The position numbers were made by a program, and so were the translations under genes. A stretch of 64,000 nucleotides of DNA from Massilia sp. IC2-278 (lineage in GTDB: Bacteria; Pseudomonadota; Gammaproteobacteria; Burkholderiales; Burkholderiaceae_D): positions 186,001 through 250,000 of the forward strand of contig NZ_JAJFES010000003.1 of the NCBI RefSeq assembly GCF_020708045.1, in the 5' to 3' direction. Each line of letters starts with the position of its first letter. The first letter of the stretch is position 1. The notes below the pieces were generated by a model. That model saw nothing but the letters and a program-made list of their open reading frames with translations. It ran no database searches and was not told where the DNA came from. Shown piece by piece: positions 26,234 to 34,966 of the stretch.

Positions 26234-27001
26234 ATGACCCAGGAAACCTCTGCCACCCTCTCTGCCCCGATCAGCATCGGCGCGCTGAAGGCCAGCTGCA
26301 GCGCCTGCAGCATGCACCAGCTCTGCCTGCCGATGGGCCTGGAAAACGCGGACATCGACCGCCTCGACAAGATCATCGGGCGCCGCCGCAGGCTTGAAAA
26401 GGACGAGCGCCTGTATGCGATGGGCGAGCCTTTCCGCAGCCTGTACGCGGTGCGCTTCGGCCACTTCAAGACCTACCAGATCAACGCGGCCGGGGAACAG
26501 CAGATCACCGGCTTCCAGATGGCCGGCGAGCTGCTGGGCATGGATGCGATCAGCGGCGACCGCCACCATTGCGACGCGGTGGCGCTGGAAGACAGCGAGG
26601 TATGCGAGATTCCGTTCTCGCGCCTGGAAGAACTGTTCGGCGAAGTGCCGGCCCTGCTGCGCCACTTCCACCGCATCATGAGCCAGGAAATCACGCGCGA
26701 GCAGAACGTCATGCTCCTGCTCGGGAACATGCGCGCCGAGCAGCGCTTTGCCGTGTTCCTGGTGAACCTGTCGGCGCGCTATGCGGCGCGCGGCTATTCG
26801 TCGACCAGCTTCGCGCTGCGCATGTCGCGCGAGGACATCGGGAATTATCTCGGGCTGACCATCGAGAGCGTGAGCCGGCTGCTGTCGCGATTCAAGAAGC
26901 AGGGCTGGATCGCGGTCGACAAGCGCGAGGTGACGCTGCTGGAACCGGCGCGCCTGCGGGCGATCGCGGCCGGGACCGAGCAGTGCACGCCGATGGCGTG
27001 A
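26234..27001 (+). CDS. fnr: Fnr-type oxygen-responsive regulator
   Basis: The protein is 255 residues from the ATG at 26234. The N-terminal cysteines KASCSACSMHQLC (about residues 19-31) and the distant cysteine in EVCEIPFSRLEEL (about 120) correspond to the four ligands of the oxygen-labile 4Fe-4S cluster of Fnr. A cyclic-nucleotide-like beta roll and a dimerisation helix follow. The helix-turn-helix MSREDIGNYLGLTIESVSRL (about 197-216) has the E-xx-SR recognition pattern that reads TTGAT-N4-ATCAA sites. Perfect and near-perfect boxes precede ccoN and hemN in this window. It should activate the cbb3 oxidase and anaerobic haem genes when oxygen falls. Confidence 0.93.
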   Translation: MTQETSATLSAPISIGALKASCSACSMHQLCLPMGLENADIDRLDKIIGRRRRLEKDERLYAMGEPFRSLYAVRFGHFKTYQINAAGEQQITGFQMAGELLGMDAISGDRHHCDAVALEDSEVCEIPFSRLEELFGEVPALLRHFHRIMSQEITREQNVMLLLGNMRAEQRFAVFLVNLSARYAARGYSSTSFALRMSREDIGNYLGLTIESVSRLLSRFKKQGWIAVDKREVTLLEPARLRAIAAGTEQCTPMA

Positions 27002-27007
27002 ACCTGG

Positions 27008-27439
27008 CTAGAACGTGACCTTCACCGACGGCGCGCTGCGTTTCGCTTCACCGTGGAAGACGGCCTCGATGTTGTTGCCGTCGGGGTCGAGGACGAAGGC
27101 GCCGTAGTAGCCGGGGTGGTAGATGGCGCGTTCGCCGGGGGCGCCGTTGTCCTTGCCGCCGGCTTTCAAGGCTGCCTCGTAGAAGGCGTCGACCATGGCG
27201 CGGTCGGCGGCCTGGAAGGCCAGGTGATGGCGGCCCGTGAGTTCGCCCTGCGCGGCGTCGCTGGTTTTCGTCGAGATGAAGAGCTCGTCGGCCCAGAAGT
27301 AATCATCGCCCTCGCCGCCCAGCGGGACGTTCAGTACCTTGAAGATGGCGGTGTAGAAGCGCTTCGAAGCAGGCAGGTCGCGCACCACCAGTTGCAGGTG
27401 GTCGATCAGGCGTCCGCGGTGCAGTTCCTGGGTTTCCAT
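27008..27439 (-). CDS. VOC-superfamily (glyoxalase-like) protein
   Basis: The protein is 143 residues from the ATG at 27439, which follows AAGGAGACGCATC. It has the paired beta-alpha-beta-beta-beta modules of the vicinal-oxygen-chelate fold: RLIDHLQLVVRDLPASKRFY at the start, RHHLAFQAADRAMVDAFYEA in the second module, and YYGAFVLDPDGNNIEAVFHG with the usual metal-site Glu near the end. Function (dioxygenase, lyase or resistance protein) cannot be set from sequence. It is convergent with fnr, 6 bases apart. Confidence 0.8.
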   Translation of the reverse strand: METQELHRGRLIDHLQLVVRDLPASKRFYTAIFKVLNVPLGGEGDDYFWADELFISTKTSDAAQGELTGRHHLAFQAADRAMVDAFYEAALKAGGKDNGAPGERAIYHPGYYGAFVLDPDGNNIEAVFHGEAKRSAPSVKVTF

Positions 27440-27490
27440 GATGCGTCTCCTTGACAAGGTAACGATGGTAAAGCCCATTATGCCGCAGTT

Positions 27491-27618
27491 GTAGGGTGAA
27501 CCGGGCCGCGCAAGGCACCTGTGTCCACGCGGTCTCACCATTTGCGACCATGCGCCGTTGTTTTATACGGCACGGATGATCAGCCGTCGTACAGCGTGGA
27601 CACAGGTGTCCACCCTAC
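27491..27618. repeat. Palindromic intergenic repeat, copy B
   Basis: The element begins GTAGGGTG and ends with TGGACACAGGTGTCCACCCTAC-type sequence; the right end is a hairpin (GTGGACAC / GTGTCCAC) and the left end is partly decayed. Its last 25 or so bases match the right end of copy D at 30563-30690 almost exactly. It sits 12 bases before copy C in the gap between the VOC and DUF885 genes. Confidence 0.8.
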
Positions 27619-27630
27619 AAAAACGGGACA

Positions 27631-27716
27631 GTAGGGTGGGTTCTCGAACCCACCAGCTGTAACCGGTGGTGCGAACGTGCACGCGTGGTTGTGGTGGGTT
27701 CGAGAACCCACCCTAC
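27631..27716. repeat. Palindromic intergenic repeat, copy C
   Basis: Here the two ends are perfect complements: the left is GTAGGGTGGGTTCTCGAACC followed by CACC, the right is GGTGGGTTCGAGAACCCACC followed by CTAC. Each end is itself a hairpin (GGTGGGTT-CTCG-AACCCACC), so the DNA can fold either as two small hairpins or one long stem with a loop of about 35 bases. It is the shortest and cleanest copy in the window, with the same left end as copy A. Confidence 0.88.
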
Positions 27717-27723
27717 CAGCTGA

Positions 27724-29559
27724 TTATGCCTTGGCTTTCTCCTTGGCGATCCACCCATCCACCAGCTGCCCCAGCACATCCAGCGGCACCGACCCGGCGC
27801 TCAGCACCATGTCATGGAAGGCCGGCAGCGAGAACTTCGCGCCCAGCTCCGACTTCGCCTTCTCGCGCAGTTCGACGATGCGCAGCATGCCGATCATGTA
27901 GGCCGTGGCCTGGCCCGGCCATGCCACATAGCGATCGACCTCTTCGACATTGATGCCGTAGTCGACCGCCTGCTGGCGCGTCCAACCCTTGGTATGCAGG
28001 CCGGTATCCACGACGAGGCGCCGCGCGCGGAACAGCTCCGAACCCAGCGCGCCGAGCAGCCCCGGCACGTCGCCTTCGTACCAGCCCTGCTCCACCGCCA
28101 GCCGCTCGGTGTACAGCGCCCAGCCCTCGCTGTGCGCGCTGCCGCCGCTGAAGATGCGCTGGCTGCGGAATTTCGGGATGCCTTCCAGCTCCTGCTGGAT
28201 CGCCAGCTGGAAGTGGTGGCCCGGCACGGCCTCGTGGTAGGACAGGCTGCGCATGCGGATCATGTTGAAGGTCGGGCCGCGCAGCGGCACCCAGAACACG
28301 CCCGGACGGCTGCCGTCCGGCGCCGGCAGGCTGTAGTGGGCGGCGGCCGAGGCCTCGGTCAGCGGCGGTTCGCGGCGCACTTCCACCGGTGCGCGCGGCT
28401 TCAGGTTGAACAGGGCTTCGCTCCGGCGCTCGGCGTCCTTCACCATCTCGGCATACTTGGCCAGGATGGCCGGACGCGGGTCTTCCTCGCCCTTCGGCTG
28501 GAAGGTGGCGTCGAGCGCCTTCATGCGCGCCTCGATGCTGCCGTCGGCAAAGCCCAGCGTGCGCAGGTGCTTGTCCATCTCGGCTTCGATGCGCGCCACT
28601 TCGCGCAGGCCGATGGCGTGGATCTGTTCAGCCGTCAGCTTGGTGCTGGTGTAGTTCTCGATCGCGCGGTTGTAGGCGGCCAGGCCGTTCGGCAGGCGCG
28701 AAATGCCGGCCGTGTCGTTCGTCTTCGGATGCAGCTCCGCCATGAAGGCCTGCACGCGGGCGTAGGCCGGGCGAATCCTGTCTTCGACGATCTTCGTCGC
28801 ACGCGCGATGGCCGCCGTACGTGCTTCCGGGCTCAGGTCCTTCAGGGCCGCGCTACGCTGCTCGAGCGAGGTGACCAGCACGTTCTGGGCGGCGGCGGGC
28901 TTCAGGAAGGTGTCGACCTGGTACTGGGCACGCTCCAGGATGAAGCGCGGCGGGATCATTTTCTTCGCCGTGGCGTTCTTGGCGCGGGCCAGGGCTTCGT
29001 CCATGCGCGTGCCCACCTGTTCCAGGCGCGCCAGGTAGCTGTCGACGTCCGACGCGCGGCGCATCGGGTGGGTTTGCGTCATGAAGTTGACCAGGCTGAC
29101 CTGGGCGCCGCTGAACTGCTGGAACACGAAGCCGTGGTCCTCGAAAGGCTCGTTGGCGACCGTGTTCGATAGCGACCAGCGCATCACCGACGCTGAGATG
29201 CGCTGGGTTTCGTCCAGCGGACCGGCCATCCATTTGTCCAGGCGCGCGATGCCCTGTCTGGCCAGCGCGATCATCTTCTGGCGCTGGGCCGGGGTTTGCG
29301 GGGTCAATTGGCGGTCCAGCGCATCCTGCTCGGCGCCGCTGAAGTACTGGGTCGAGGTGGCGAACTGCGGGTTCTGGCGCACCCAGTCCTGGGCGAAGGC
29401 GTCGGCCCATTTGTCGAAGGCGGCGTTCGGTTTGACGGCAGCGGCGGATGCGGCCGGCGCGGCAAGGGCTTGCTGCGGCAGGACGGCGGCTGCGATGGCA
29501 AGCGGGAGGAACAGCGAGGCACAGGCGGAACGCAGGATGCGCGGGGAGGATACGGGCAT
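27724..29559 (-). CDS. Exported DUF885 protein (putative zinc peptidase)
   Basis: The 611-residue protein has a signal peptide (MPVSSPRILRSACASLFLPL and onward, cleavage after QALAA). The DUF885 family is recognised by SLSYHEAVPGHHFQLAIQQE (about residues 430-450), an HE-x-x-x-x-HH metal-site-like motif, followed by SEGWALYTERLAVEQGWYEG. The C-terminal YVAWPGQATAYMIGMLRIVE is also diagnostic. Most members are uncharacterised and resemble M3/M32-like metallopeptidases. It should act in the periplasm. It is a single gene with repeat copy C immediately downstream. Confidence 0.88.
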   Translation of the reverse strand: MPVSSPRILRSACASLFLPLAIAAAVLPQQALAAPAASAAAVKPNAAFDKWADAFAQDWVRQNPQFATSTQYFSGAEQDALDRQLTPQTPAQRQKMIALARQGIARLDKWMAGPLDETQRISASVMRWSLSNTVANEPFEDHGFVFQQFSGAQVSLVNFMTQTHPMRRASDVDSYLARLEQVGTRMDEALARAKNATAKKMIPPRFILERAQYQVDTFLKPAAAQNVLVTSLEQRSAALKDLSPEARTAAIARATKIVEDRIRPAYARVQAFMAELHPKTNDTAGISRLPNGLAAYNRAIENYTSTKLTAEQIHAIGLREVARIEAEMDKHLRTLGFADGSIEARMKALDATFQPKGEEDPRPAILAKYAEMVKDAERRSEALFNLKPRAPVEVRREPPLTEASAAAHYSLPAPDGSRPGVFWVPLRGPTFNMIRMRSLSYHEAVPGHHFQLAIQQELEGIPKFRSQRIFSGGSAHSEGWALYTERLAVEQGWYEGDVPGLLGALGSELFRARRLVVDTGLHTKGWTRQQAVDYGINVEEVDRYVAWPGQATAYMIGMLRIVELREKAKSELGAKFSLPAFHDMVLSAGSVPLDVLGQLVDGWIAKEKAKA

Positions 29560-29672
29560 GGATGTCTCTTCTAATTGGTGGTGCGGCGGGTGCCGTGCCG
29601 AAAATCTAACATGGAAGAGTTGGCGCGGACAGTCTTTACGGCTGCTGTTCGAGCGTGTGGGACAATCCCGCC

Positions 29673-30566
29673 ATGATCAGCCTGCGCAACCTCGACCTGA
29701 ATTTACTCAAGGCGCTCGACGCCCTGCTCGACGAGCGCAGCGTCACGCGCGCCGCCGCGCGCCTGAACCTGACCCAGTCGGCGATGAGCGGCACGCTCAC
29801 GCGTCTGCGCGAGAGCCTGGACGATCCACTGTTCTTGCGCGCCCAGCGCGGCATCGTGCCGACCGTGCGCGCACTCGAACTGGCGGCGCCGGTCAAGCGC
29901 GTGCTGGGCAACATCGAGGCCCTGCTGCAACCGCCGCTGTTCGACCCGGCCAGCGCCACGCTGACGCTGACGATTGCCGCCACCGATTACGCGCTGCGTG
30001 CGATTGCGGTGCCCTTCCTCACCGCGCTGAAAACGCAGGCGCCGATGATGCGCGTGGCGCTGGTGCCGGTGCAGGGCGAAGCGGTGCAGGAGCAGCTGGA
30101 ACGCGGCGCGGTCGACCTGGCGCTGGTGACGCCCGAGACCACGCCGCCCGACATGCACGCGCAGCGCCTGTTCGACGAGCATTACGTGTGTGCGATGCGT
30201 GCCGGGCATCCGGCGGCCCAGGAAGGCGTGTTGACGCTCGACGCTTTTTGCGCGCTCGACCATGCGCTGGTGTCGTACGAAGGGGGCGAATTCGGCGGCG
30301 TGACCGATGCGGCGCTGGCGCGCCTTGGGCGCACGCGGCGGGTGTCGCTGTCGGTGACGTCGTTTTTGGTGCTGCCGGAGATCTTGCGGGGCAGCGATTT
30401 GGTGGCAGTGGTGCCGGCCAGGCTGGTGGCCGGGCTGGAGGGGCTGGCGGTGATGGCGCCGCCGCTGGAGATTCCGGGGTTTACCAAGGTGGTGGCGTGG
30501 CATGCGCGGACGGAGCGCTCGCCGGCGCATCAGTGGGTGCGCGAGGTGCTGGTTGGGTGTACGTAG
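29673..30566 (+). CDS. LysR-family transcriptional regulator
   Basis: The 297-residue regulator starts at ATG 29673 (MISLRNLDLNLLKALDALLD), with a helix-turn-helix that includes RSVTRAAARLNLTQSAMSGT (about residues 24-43) and an effector domain from about residue 90. An alternative GTG at 29655 would add six residues. It is divergent from the DUF885 gene (113 bases). Its TAG stop codon lies inside the left end of repeat copy D (g-TAG-ggtg), so insertion of the repeat may have set the present C-terminus. Confidence 0.9.
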   Translation: MISLRNLDLNLLKALDALLDERSVTRAAARLNLTQSAMSGTLTRLRESLDDPLFLRAQRGIVPTVRALELAAPVKRVLGNIEALLQPPLFDPASATLTLTIAATDYALRAIAVPFLTALKTQAPMMRVALVPVQGEAVQEQLERGAVDLALVTPETTPPDMHAQRLFDEHYVCAMRAGHPAAQEGVLTLDAFCALDHALVSYEGGEFGGVTDAALARLGRTRRVSLSVTSFLVLPEILRGSDLVAVVPARLVAGLEGLAVMAPPLEIPGFTKVVAWHARTERSPAHQWVREVLVGCT

Positions 30567-30690
30567 GGTGGGCACCTGTGCCCACGCGGTATAGTACAGA
30601 AGCGCACCACAGGCGCTTTTAAGAAGCTACGGTAGTGGCGTCCCGTGTTTTCAGGCGGTGACACAGCGTGGACACAGGTGTCCACCCTAC
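30563..30690. repeat. Palindromic intergenic repeat, copy D
   Basis: The left end is GTAGGGTGGGCACCTGTGCC followed by CACGCGG; the right end is GCGTGGACACAGGTGTCCAC followed by CCTAC. The ends are complementary apart from a few changes, and each forms its own hairpin (GTGGGCAC-CT-GTGCCCAC type). The 70-base centre is unlike the other copies except for scattered matches to copy B. It lies between the convergent LysR and SRPBCC genes. Confidence 0.85.
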
Positions 30691-30698
30691 AAAAGCGA

Positions 30699-31211
30699 TC
30701 AACGCCTAGCGCGCAACGCCGCTCCGGCCAGCCCCTCGATCCATTCCTGGTGCGCATTCAGCATCGGATTCGGCTTCGTGGCGGCCAGTTCCCGCGCCGG
30801 CTCCCCGATCTGGGTCTCCTGCGTCAGGATGCGCACCCGGCCGCCCGGCAGGTCTTCGAACAGCCACGCATGGTGCACATCGAGCCGCGCGCCATTGCCA
30901 TCAACGCCCCAGCCATGCCAGGCCACGCGCGCCGGCTTGCCATCGGCAGGCGGAACATATTCGTTCACTTCCGCCTCGATCACGAAGCCGAAGGTGACGA
31001 AGCGAAAGCGCGCGCCGGGATTCAGCAACGGCCCGCTGCCGTCGTGGAAAACGATGCCCGAGGCATTGCTGTAATAGCTCGCCCAGGCCCCGGTATCGTT
31101 CAGCTGCGCCCAGGCGCCCGCGGCGTCCAGGCCGGCGACCGTGATTTCGTTCGAGACGTAGTTATCGGTGGTGCCGGGCAGGTAGCCTTGCGGCCAGATG
31201 ATGTCGCTCAT
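30699..31211 (-). CDS. SRPBCC (START/Bet v1-like) family protein
   Basis: The 170-residue protein has the pattern of the polyketide cyclase/AHSA1-like SRPBCC fold: an N-terminal strand VSNEITVAGLDAAGAWAQLN, a central RFRFVTFGFVIEAEVNEYVP, then HHAWLFEDLPGGRVRILTQE, and a C-terminal helix HQEWIEGLAGAALRARR. These proteins bind hydrophobic ligands in a deep pocket; the ligand is not deducible. No signal sequence. Single gene; 9 bases separate its stop from repeat copy D. Confidence 0.7.
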   Translation of the reverse strand: MSDIIWPQGYLPGTTDNYVSNEITVAGLDAAGAWAQLNDTGAWASYYSNASGIVFHDGSGPLLNPGARFRFVTFGFVIEAEVNEYVPPADGKPARVAWHGWGVDGNGARLDVHHAWLFEDLPGGRVRILTQETQIGEPARELAATKPNPMLNAHQEWIEGLAGAALRARR

Positions 31212-31310
31212 GGTGCTCTTCCTTTGTCGATTCGATGAGCGGCATGATGGCGCTGGCGGTGATATTAGTCCAATCGTGTTTTCCGATTCGATACATCGGC
31301 GCCGGCGATA

Positions 31311-31832
31311 TCATTTGGGATCGGCCACGATCGCCAGCGCCGGCTGCTTCGCTGGACTCCAGCTGCGCGCCAGCCGCCATTCCCTGCCCTCGCCTTCGAC
31401 CAGCACCTGCCAGTGGGTCGGTTCCATTCCCTCGACCGTCACGCTGAAATTGCCGTAGTCGTCGGGCCTTACCTCCAGCGTCAGGTCCTTTTGCGGCTGG
31501 GTCGGATGCGCCAGGTGGATACGAAACGGCGCCAGCATCGGCCGCCCGAAACCCAGCAAACGCCCGGACAGCGTGCCGGCCTGGGCATCGAAGCGGGCAT
31601 CCAGCGCCAGCTGCAGCGCCGTCGCCGCACGGTCGCGGCGCAGGTCCTGGTTGATGGCCTTGCCCTGCTTGTAGTAGTCGTCGACCACCATCGCGTCGGG
31701 CTGCTGCACGGCCAGCCAGACAGTGACCGCGGTGGCGATCATCACCGCCGCCGGCCCTAGCATGATGAACCAGGGCCAGCGGTGCCTGTACCAGGGCTTC
31801 ACAAGCGGCTTCTTGACAGCGTGTTGCATCAT
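31311..31832 (-). CDS. fixH: FixH-family cbb3 oxidase assembly protein
   Basis: The 173-residue protein has one N-terminal membrane helix (about residues 21-42, WFIMLGPAAVMIATAVTVWL). The motif DDYYKQGKAINQDLRRDRAA follows (about 52-71), which is the core signature of FixH/CcoH. A periplasmic immunoglobulin-like part follows. FixH works with the CcoI copper transporter and CcoG in assembling cbb3-type oxidase. It lies 8 bases after ccoG as the last gene of the ccoNOQPG operon. Tandem ATG codons (ATGATG) offer two start choices one residue apart. Confidence 0.85.
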   Translation of the reverse strand: MMQHAVKKPLVKPWYRHRWPWFIMLGPAAVMIATAVTVWLAVQQPDAMVVDDYYKQGKAINQDLRRDRAATALQLALDARFDAQAGTLSGRLLGFGRPMLAPFRIHLAHPTQPQKDLTLEVRPDDYGNFSVTVEGMEPTHWQVLVEGEGREWRLARSWSPAKQPALAIVADPK

Positions 31833-31840
31833 TCACTCCT

Positions 31841-33220
31841 TCAACGCGGCACGATAAAGGCCGCTTCTTCGCGCACCGACACCGACGGGTCGTCCAGCGC
31901 CGTGACGGTGAACGCGATCCGGTGCGAACCGCCCGCGCCCGCCTCGGCGCGCACCCGTACCGGCACTGCACGCGCGCTGGCGCCATCGAGCGCCACCACA
32001 TCACGGTTGACAATGCGCGCGCCGGGCATGCCGTCCACGGACAGGCGATATATGCGCGCGCCTTCGCTCGTGTTCATCAGCTGCAAGCGGTACACGTTCT
32101 CGATCTGCCCATCCTCGACTTCGCGCCCCATCGAGCCGCGGTCGCGGATCACGTCCACCTTGAGCGGCGTGCGCAAGGCGAGCGAAGTGGTCATGGCCAG
32201 GATCAGCAGGCCCAGCACCGCCGTGTAGCCCAGCACTTTCGGACGCAGCAGGCGCCGCTTCACCTCCTCCGTGCCCCAGCCCCGCGCCAGCGCGTTCTCG
32301 GTGGCATAGCGGATCAGCCCGCGCGGCTTGCTTACCTTGTCCATCACGCCGTTGCATGCATCCACGCAGGCGGCGCAGCCGATGCATTCGTATTGCAGGC
32401 CCTGGCGGATGTCGATCCCGGTCGGGCAGACCTGCACGCACATGGTGCAGTCGATGCAGTCTCCCAGTTTGTCGCCGGCAGTACGGGCGCCGGGCCGGCG
32501 CGGTTCGCCGCGCTTGCGATCGTAGGTGACGACCAGGGTGTCGCGGTCGAACATCGAACTCTGGAAGCGCGCATACGGGCACATGTACTTGCACACCTGC
32601 TCGCGCATCCAGCCGGCGTTGCCGTAGGTGGCGAAGCCGTAGAACAGCACCCAGAAGCCTTCCCAGGCGCCCAGACTGAAGGTGGCCACTTCATGCACCA
32701 GCGTGTGCACCGGCGTGAAGTAACCGACGAAAGTAAAGCCGGTCCACAGGGCGACAGCCAGCCAGGCCGCGTGCTTGGCGCCCTTCTTCCAGATCTTCTC
32801 TAACGTCCAGGGCTGGCGGTCGAGCCGGATGCGGGCACTGCGCGCACCTTCGGTTTTCCTTTCGATCCAGAGGAAGAGTTCCGTGTACACCGTCTGCGGA
32901 CAGGCGAAGCCGCACCATACCCGGCCCGCCACCGCGGTGACCAGGAACAGCCCGTAGGCGCAGATGATCAGGAGGCCCGCCAGGTAGATGAAGTCCTGCG
33001 GCCACAGCACCAGGCCGAACAGGTGGAACTTGCGCGCGCCAAGGTCAAACAGCACCGCCTGGCGCCCGTTCCACTGCAGCCAGGGCAGCCCGTAGAACAC
33101 GATTTGCGTCAGCCAGACGCCGGCCCAGCGCAGGGTCGCATAACGGCCCTTGATTTCGCGCGGGTAGATCTCCTCGCGCGCGGCGTACATCTTGACCACC
33201 GCCTCCTTCGGCAGGTTCAT
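31841..33220 (-). CDS. ccoG: cbb3 oxidase accessory protein CcoG (FixG)
   Basis: The 459-residue membrane protein has about five helices in its first half. The motif WCGFACPQTVYTELFLWIER lies at about residues 106-125, and two ferredoxin-like clusters follow: CIDCTMCVQVCPTGID (about 259-274) and CIGCAACVDACNGVMD (about 283-298). The C-terminal half is an immunoglobulin-like periplasmic domain (NVYRLQLMNTSEGARIYRLS). CcoG has been described as a cupric reductase needed for copper supply to cbb3 oxidase. The start overlaps the ccoP stop by four bases. Confidence 0.92.
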   Translation of the reverse strand: MNLPKEAVVKMYAAREEIYPREIKGRYATLRWAGVWLTQIVFYGLPWLQWNGRQAVLFDLGARKFHLFGLVLWPQDFIYLAGLLIICAYGLFLVTAVAGRVWCGFACPQTVYTELFLWIERKTEGARSARIRLDRQPWTLEKIWKKGAKHAAWLAVALWTGFTFVGYFTPVHTLVHEVATFSLGAWEGFWVLFYGFATYGNAGWMREQVCKYMCPYARFQSSMFDRDTLVVTYDRKRGEPRRPGARTAGDKLGDCIDCTMCVQVCPTGIDIRQGLQYECIGCAACVDACNGVMDKVSKPRGLIRYATENALARGWGTEEVKRRLLRPKVLGYTAVLGLLILAMTTSLALRTPLKVDVIRDRGSMGREVEDGQIENVYRLQLMNTSEGARIYRLSVDGMPGARIVNRDVVALDGASARAVPVRVRAEAGAGGSHRIAFTVTALDDPSVSVREEAAFIVPR

Positions 33221-34167
33221 TTTGCCGCCACCTTATCGTCGATGGGCTTGGCAGGCTGCGGGTTCGACAGGCTCCACACATAGGCCGCCAGCACGTGCAC
33301 CTTGGCTTCGCCGAGGAAGTCGCCGAAGGCCGGCATGGTGTTGGTGCGGCCCTTGCGGATGGTTTCCATGATGGTGTCGGCGCTGCCGCCGTACAGCCAG
33401 GTTTTATCCGCCAGGTTCGGCGCGCCCAGCATCGGATTGCCCTTGCCTTCAAGCCCATGGCAAGCCGCACAGGCGCCGAACTTGGCCTTGCCGAAGGCGA
33501 CCTTCACCGGGTCTGCGGTCAGGCCGGACAAGTTGCGCACGTAATGGGCCACGCCTTCGATGTCCTTGTCCGAGCCGAGCGCCGCGCCCATCGCCGGCAT
33601 CTGGCCGATGCGGCCGGCCATGATGGTCAGTTTGATGGTCTCGGGTTCGCCGCCGTGCAGCCAGTCGGCGTCCGTCAGGTTCGGATAGCCCTTGTTGCCG
33701 CGCGCGTCCGACCCATGGCATTGGGCGCAGTAGTTCAGGAACATGCGCTCGCCGATGGCATGGGCCTGCGGGTCGGCCGCCACGGCCTTGATGTCCTGGC
33801 TGGCATAGCGCGCGAACAGCGGACCGAAGTCGGTGTCCGCCTGTTTCAGCTCGGCCTGGTAGGCGCCGGTCGAATTCCATCCAAGCTTGCCGCCATAGCT
33901 GCCCAGGCCCGGGAACAGCACCAGGTAGACGATGCCGAACACGATGGTGAGATAGAACAGGCCCATCCACCAGCGCGGCATCGGCGTATTCAGTTCGGTG
34001 AGGTCCTCGTCCCAGACGTGGCCGGTGGTCTTGGCGGGCTGGCCGTCGGCATCGAGCCTGACCTTGTAGCGCGACTGCGACCATAGCAAAATCGCGCAGC
34101 CGGCGATCGAGGCGATGGTGATCAGCGCGACGTACCAGTTCCAGAAGCCGCTGGTGAAGTCAGACAT
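33217..34167 (-). CDS. ccoP: cbb3-type cytochrome c oxidase subunit III
   Basis: The 316-residue membrane-anchored dihaem cytochrome has an N-terminal FixP-like part with two hydrophobic helices (about residues 9-29 and 65-85) around the motif VWDEDLTELNTPMPRWWMGL. Two haem c sites follow: CAQCHGSDARG (about 142-152) and CAACHGLEGKG (about 233-243). It accepts electrons from soluble cytochrome c or bc1 and passes them to CcoO. It overlaps ccoQ by 8 bases and ccoG by 4, as expected for a tightly coupled operon. Confidence 0.93.
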   Translation of the reverse strand: MSDFTSGFWNWYVALITIASIAGCAILLWSQSRYKVRLDADGQPAKTTGHVWDEDLTELNTPMPRWWMGLFYLTIVFGIVYLVLFPGLGSYGGKLGWNSTGAYQAELKQADTDFGPLFARYASQDIKAVAADPQAHAIGERMFLNYCAQCHGSDARGNKGYPNLTDADWLHGGEPETIKLTIMAGRIGQMPAMGAALGSDKDIEGVAHYVRNLSGLTADPVKVAFGKAKFGACAACHGLEGKGNPMLGAPNLADKTWLYGGSADTIMETIRKGRTNTMPAFGDFLGEAKVHVLAAYVWSLSNPQPAKPIDDKVAAK

Positions 34168-34324
34168 GGTCCTTCTCCTCGTCCAGGAAGGGCAGCGCGG
34201 CCGCCTCGTCGAAGTCGCGGCTGCGGTGCAGCAGGAAGGTCCAGAGCAGGATGCCCATGAAGGTGGCGAACGAAACCACCGTCATCACGCTGCTTGCGCT
34301 GTCAAAGATGTGTGCGAGTTCCAT
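34160..34324 (-). CDS. ccoQ: cbb3 oxidase subunit CcoQ
   Basis: The protein is 54 residues, starting MELAHIFDSASSVMTVVSFA and continuing with TFMGILLWTFLLHRSRDFDE: one membrane helix followed by a short acidic tail, the standard form of CcoQ/FixQ. It stabilises the CcoP-CcoNO interaction. Its position between ccoO (9 bases) and ccoP (8-base overlap) fixes the assignment. Confidence 0.9.
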   Translation of the reverse strand: MELAHIFDSASSVMTVVSFATFMGILLWTFLLHRSRDFDEAAALPFLDEEKDHV

Positions 34325-34333
34325 GTCGGTTCC

Positions 34334-34951
34334 TCAGTTCCTAGTCTTGATTTGCGTGCCCAGGCCTTGCAGGTAGGCGATCAGGGCGTCCTGTTCGGTC
34401 TTGTTCGCCAGTTCGGCCGGCGCACCCTTGATGTCGTCGTCGGTGTAGGGCACGGCGAGGGTGCGCATGGCGTGCATCTTCGGCACGATCTCGGCGGGCA
34501 CCAGCTTGGTTTTCGCCAGCCACGGATAGCCGGGCATGTTCGATTCCGGAACCACGTCGCGCGGGTTGTCGAGGTGGGTGCGGTGCCATTCGTCGCTGTA
34601 GCGGCCGCCGACGCGCGCCAGGTCCGGGCCGGTGCGCTTGCTGCCCCACTGGAAGGGGTGGTCGTAGACGAATTCGCCGGCCACCGAATAGTGGCCATAG
34701 CGCTCGGTCTCGGCGCGGAAGGGCCGGATCATCTGCGAGTGGCAGTTGTAGCAGCCCTCGCGGATGTAGATGTCGCGGCCGGCCAGGCGCAGCGGAGAAT
34801 ACGGCTTCAGGCCCGCCACCGGCTCGGTGGTCGACTTCTGGAAGAACAGCGGCACGATCTCGACCAGGCCGCCAAAGGAAATCACCAGGATCACCAGGCC
34901 GATCAGCAGCCAGGGATTTTTTTCGATCCATTCATGGGTAAATTTTTTCAT
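34334..34951 (-). CDS. ccoO: cbb3-type cytochrome c oxidase subunit II
   Basis: The 205-residue monohaem cytochrome has an N-terminal membrane anchor (about residues 12-33, [20 protein letters not shown]). The conserved segment [20 protein letters not shown] places the haem c site CYNCH at about residues 67-71, followed by [20 protein letters not shown]. It forms the catalytic core with CcoN. It lies 15 bases after ccoN and 9 before ccoQ. Confidence 0.94.
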   Translation of the reverse strand: MKKFTHEWIEKNPWLLIGLVILVISFGGLVEIVPLFFQKSTTEPVAGLKPYSPLRLAGRDIYIREGCYNCHSQMIRPFRAETERYGHYSVAGEFVYDHPFQWGSKRTGPDLARVGGRYSDEWHRTHLDNPRDVVPESNMPGYPWLAKTKLVPAEIVPKMHAMRTLAVPYTDDDIKGAPAELANKTEQDALIAYLQGLGTQIKTRN

Positions 34952-34966
34952 TGTTCCGACTCCGGT

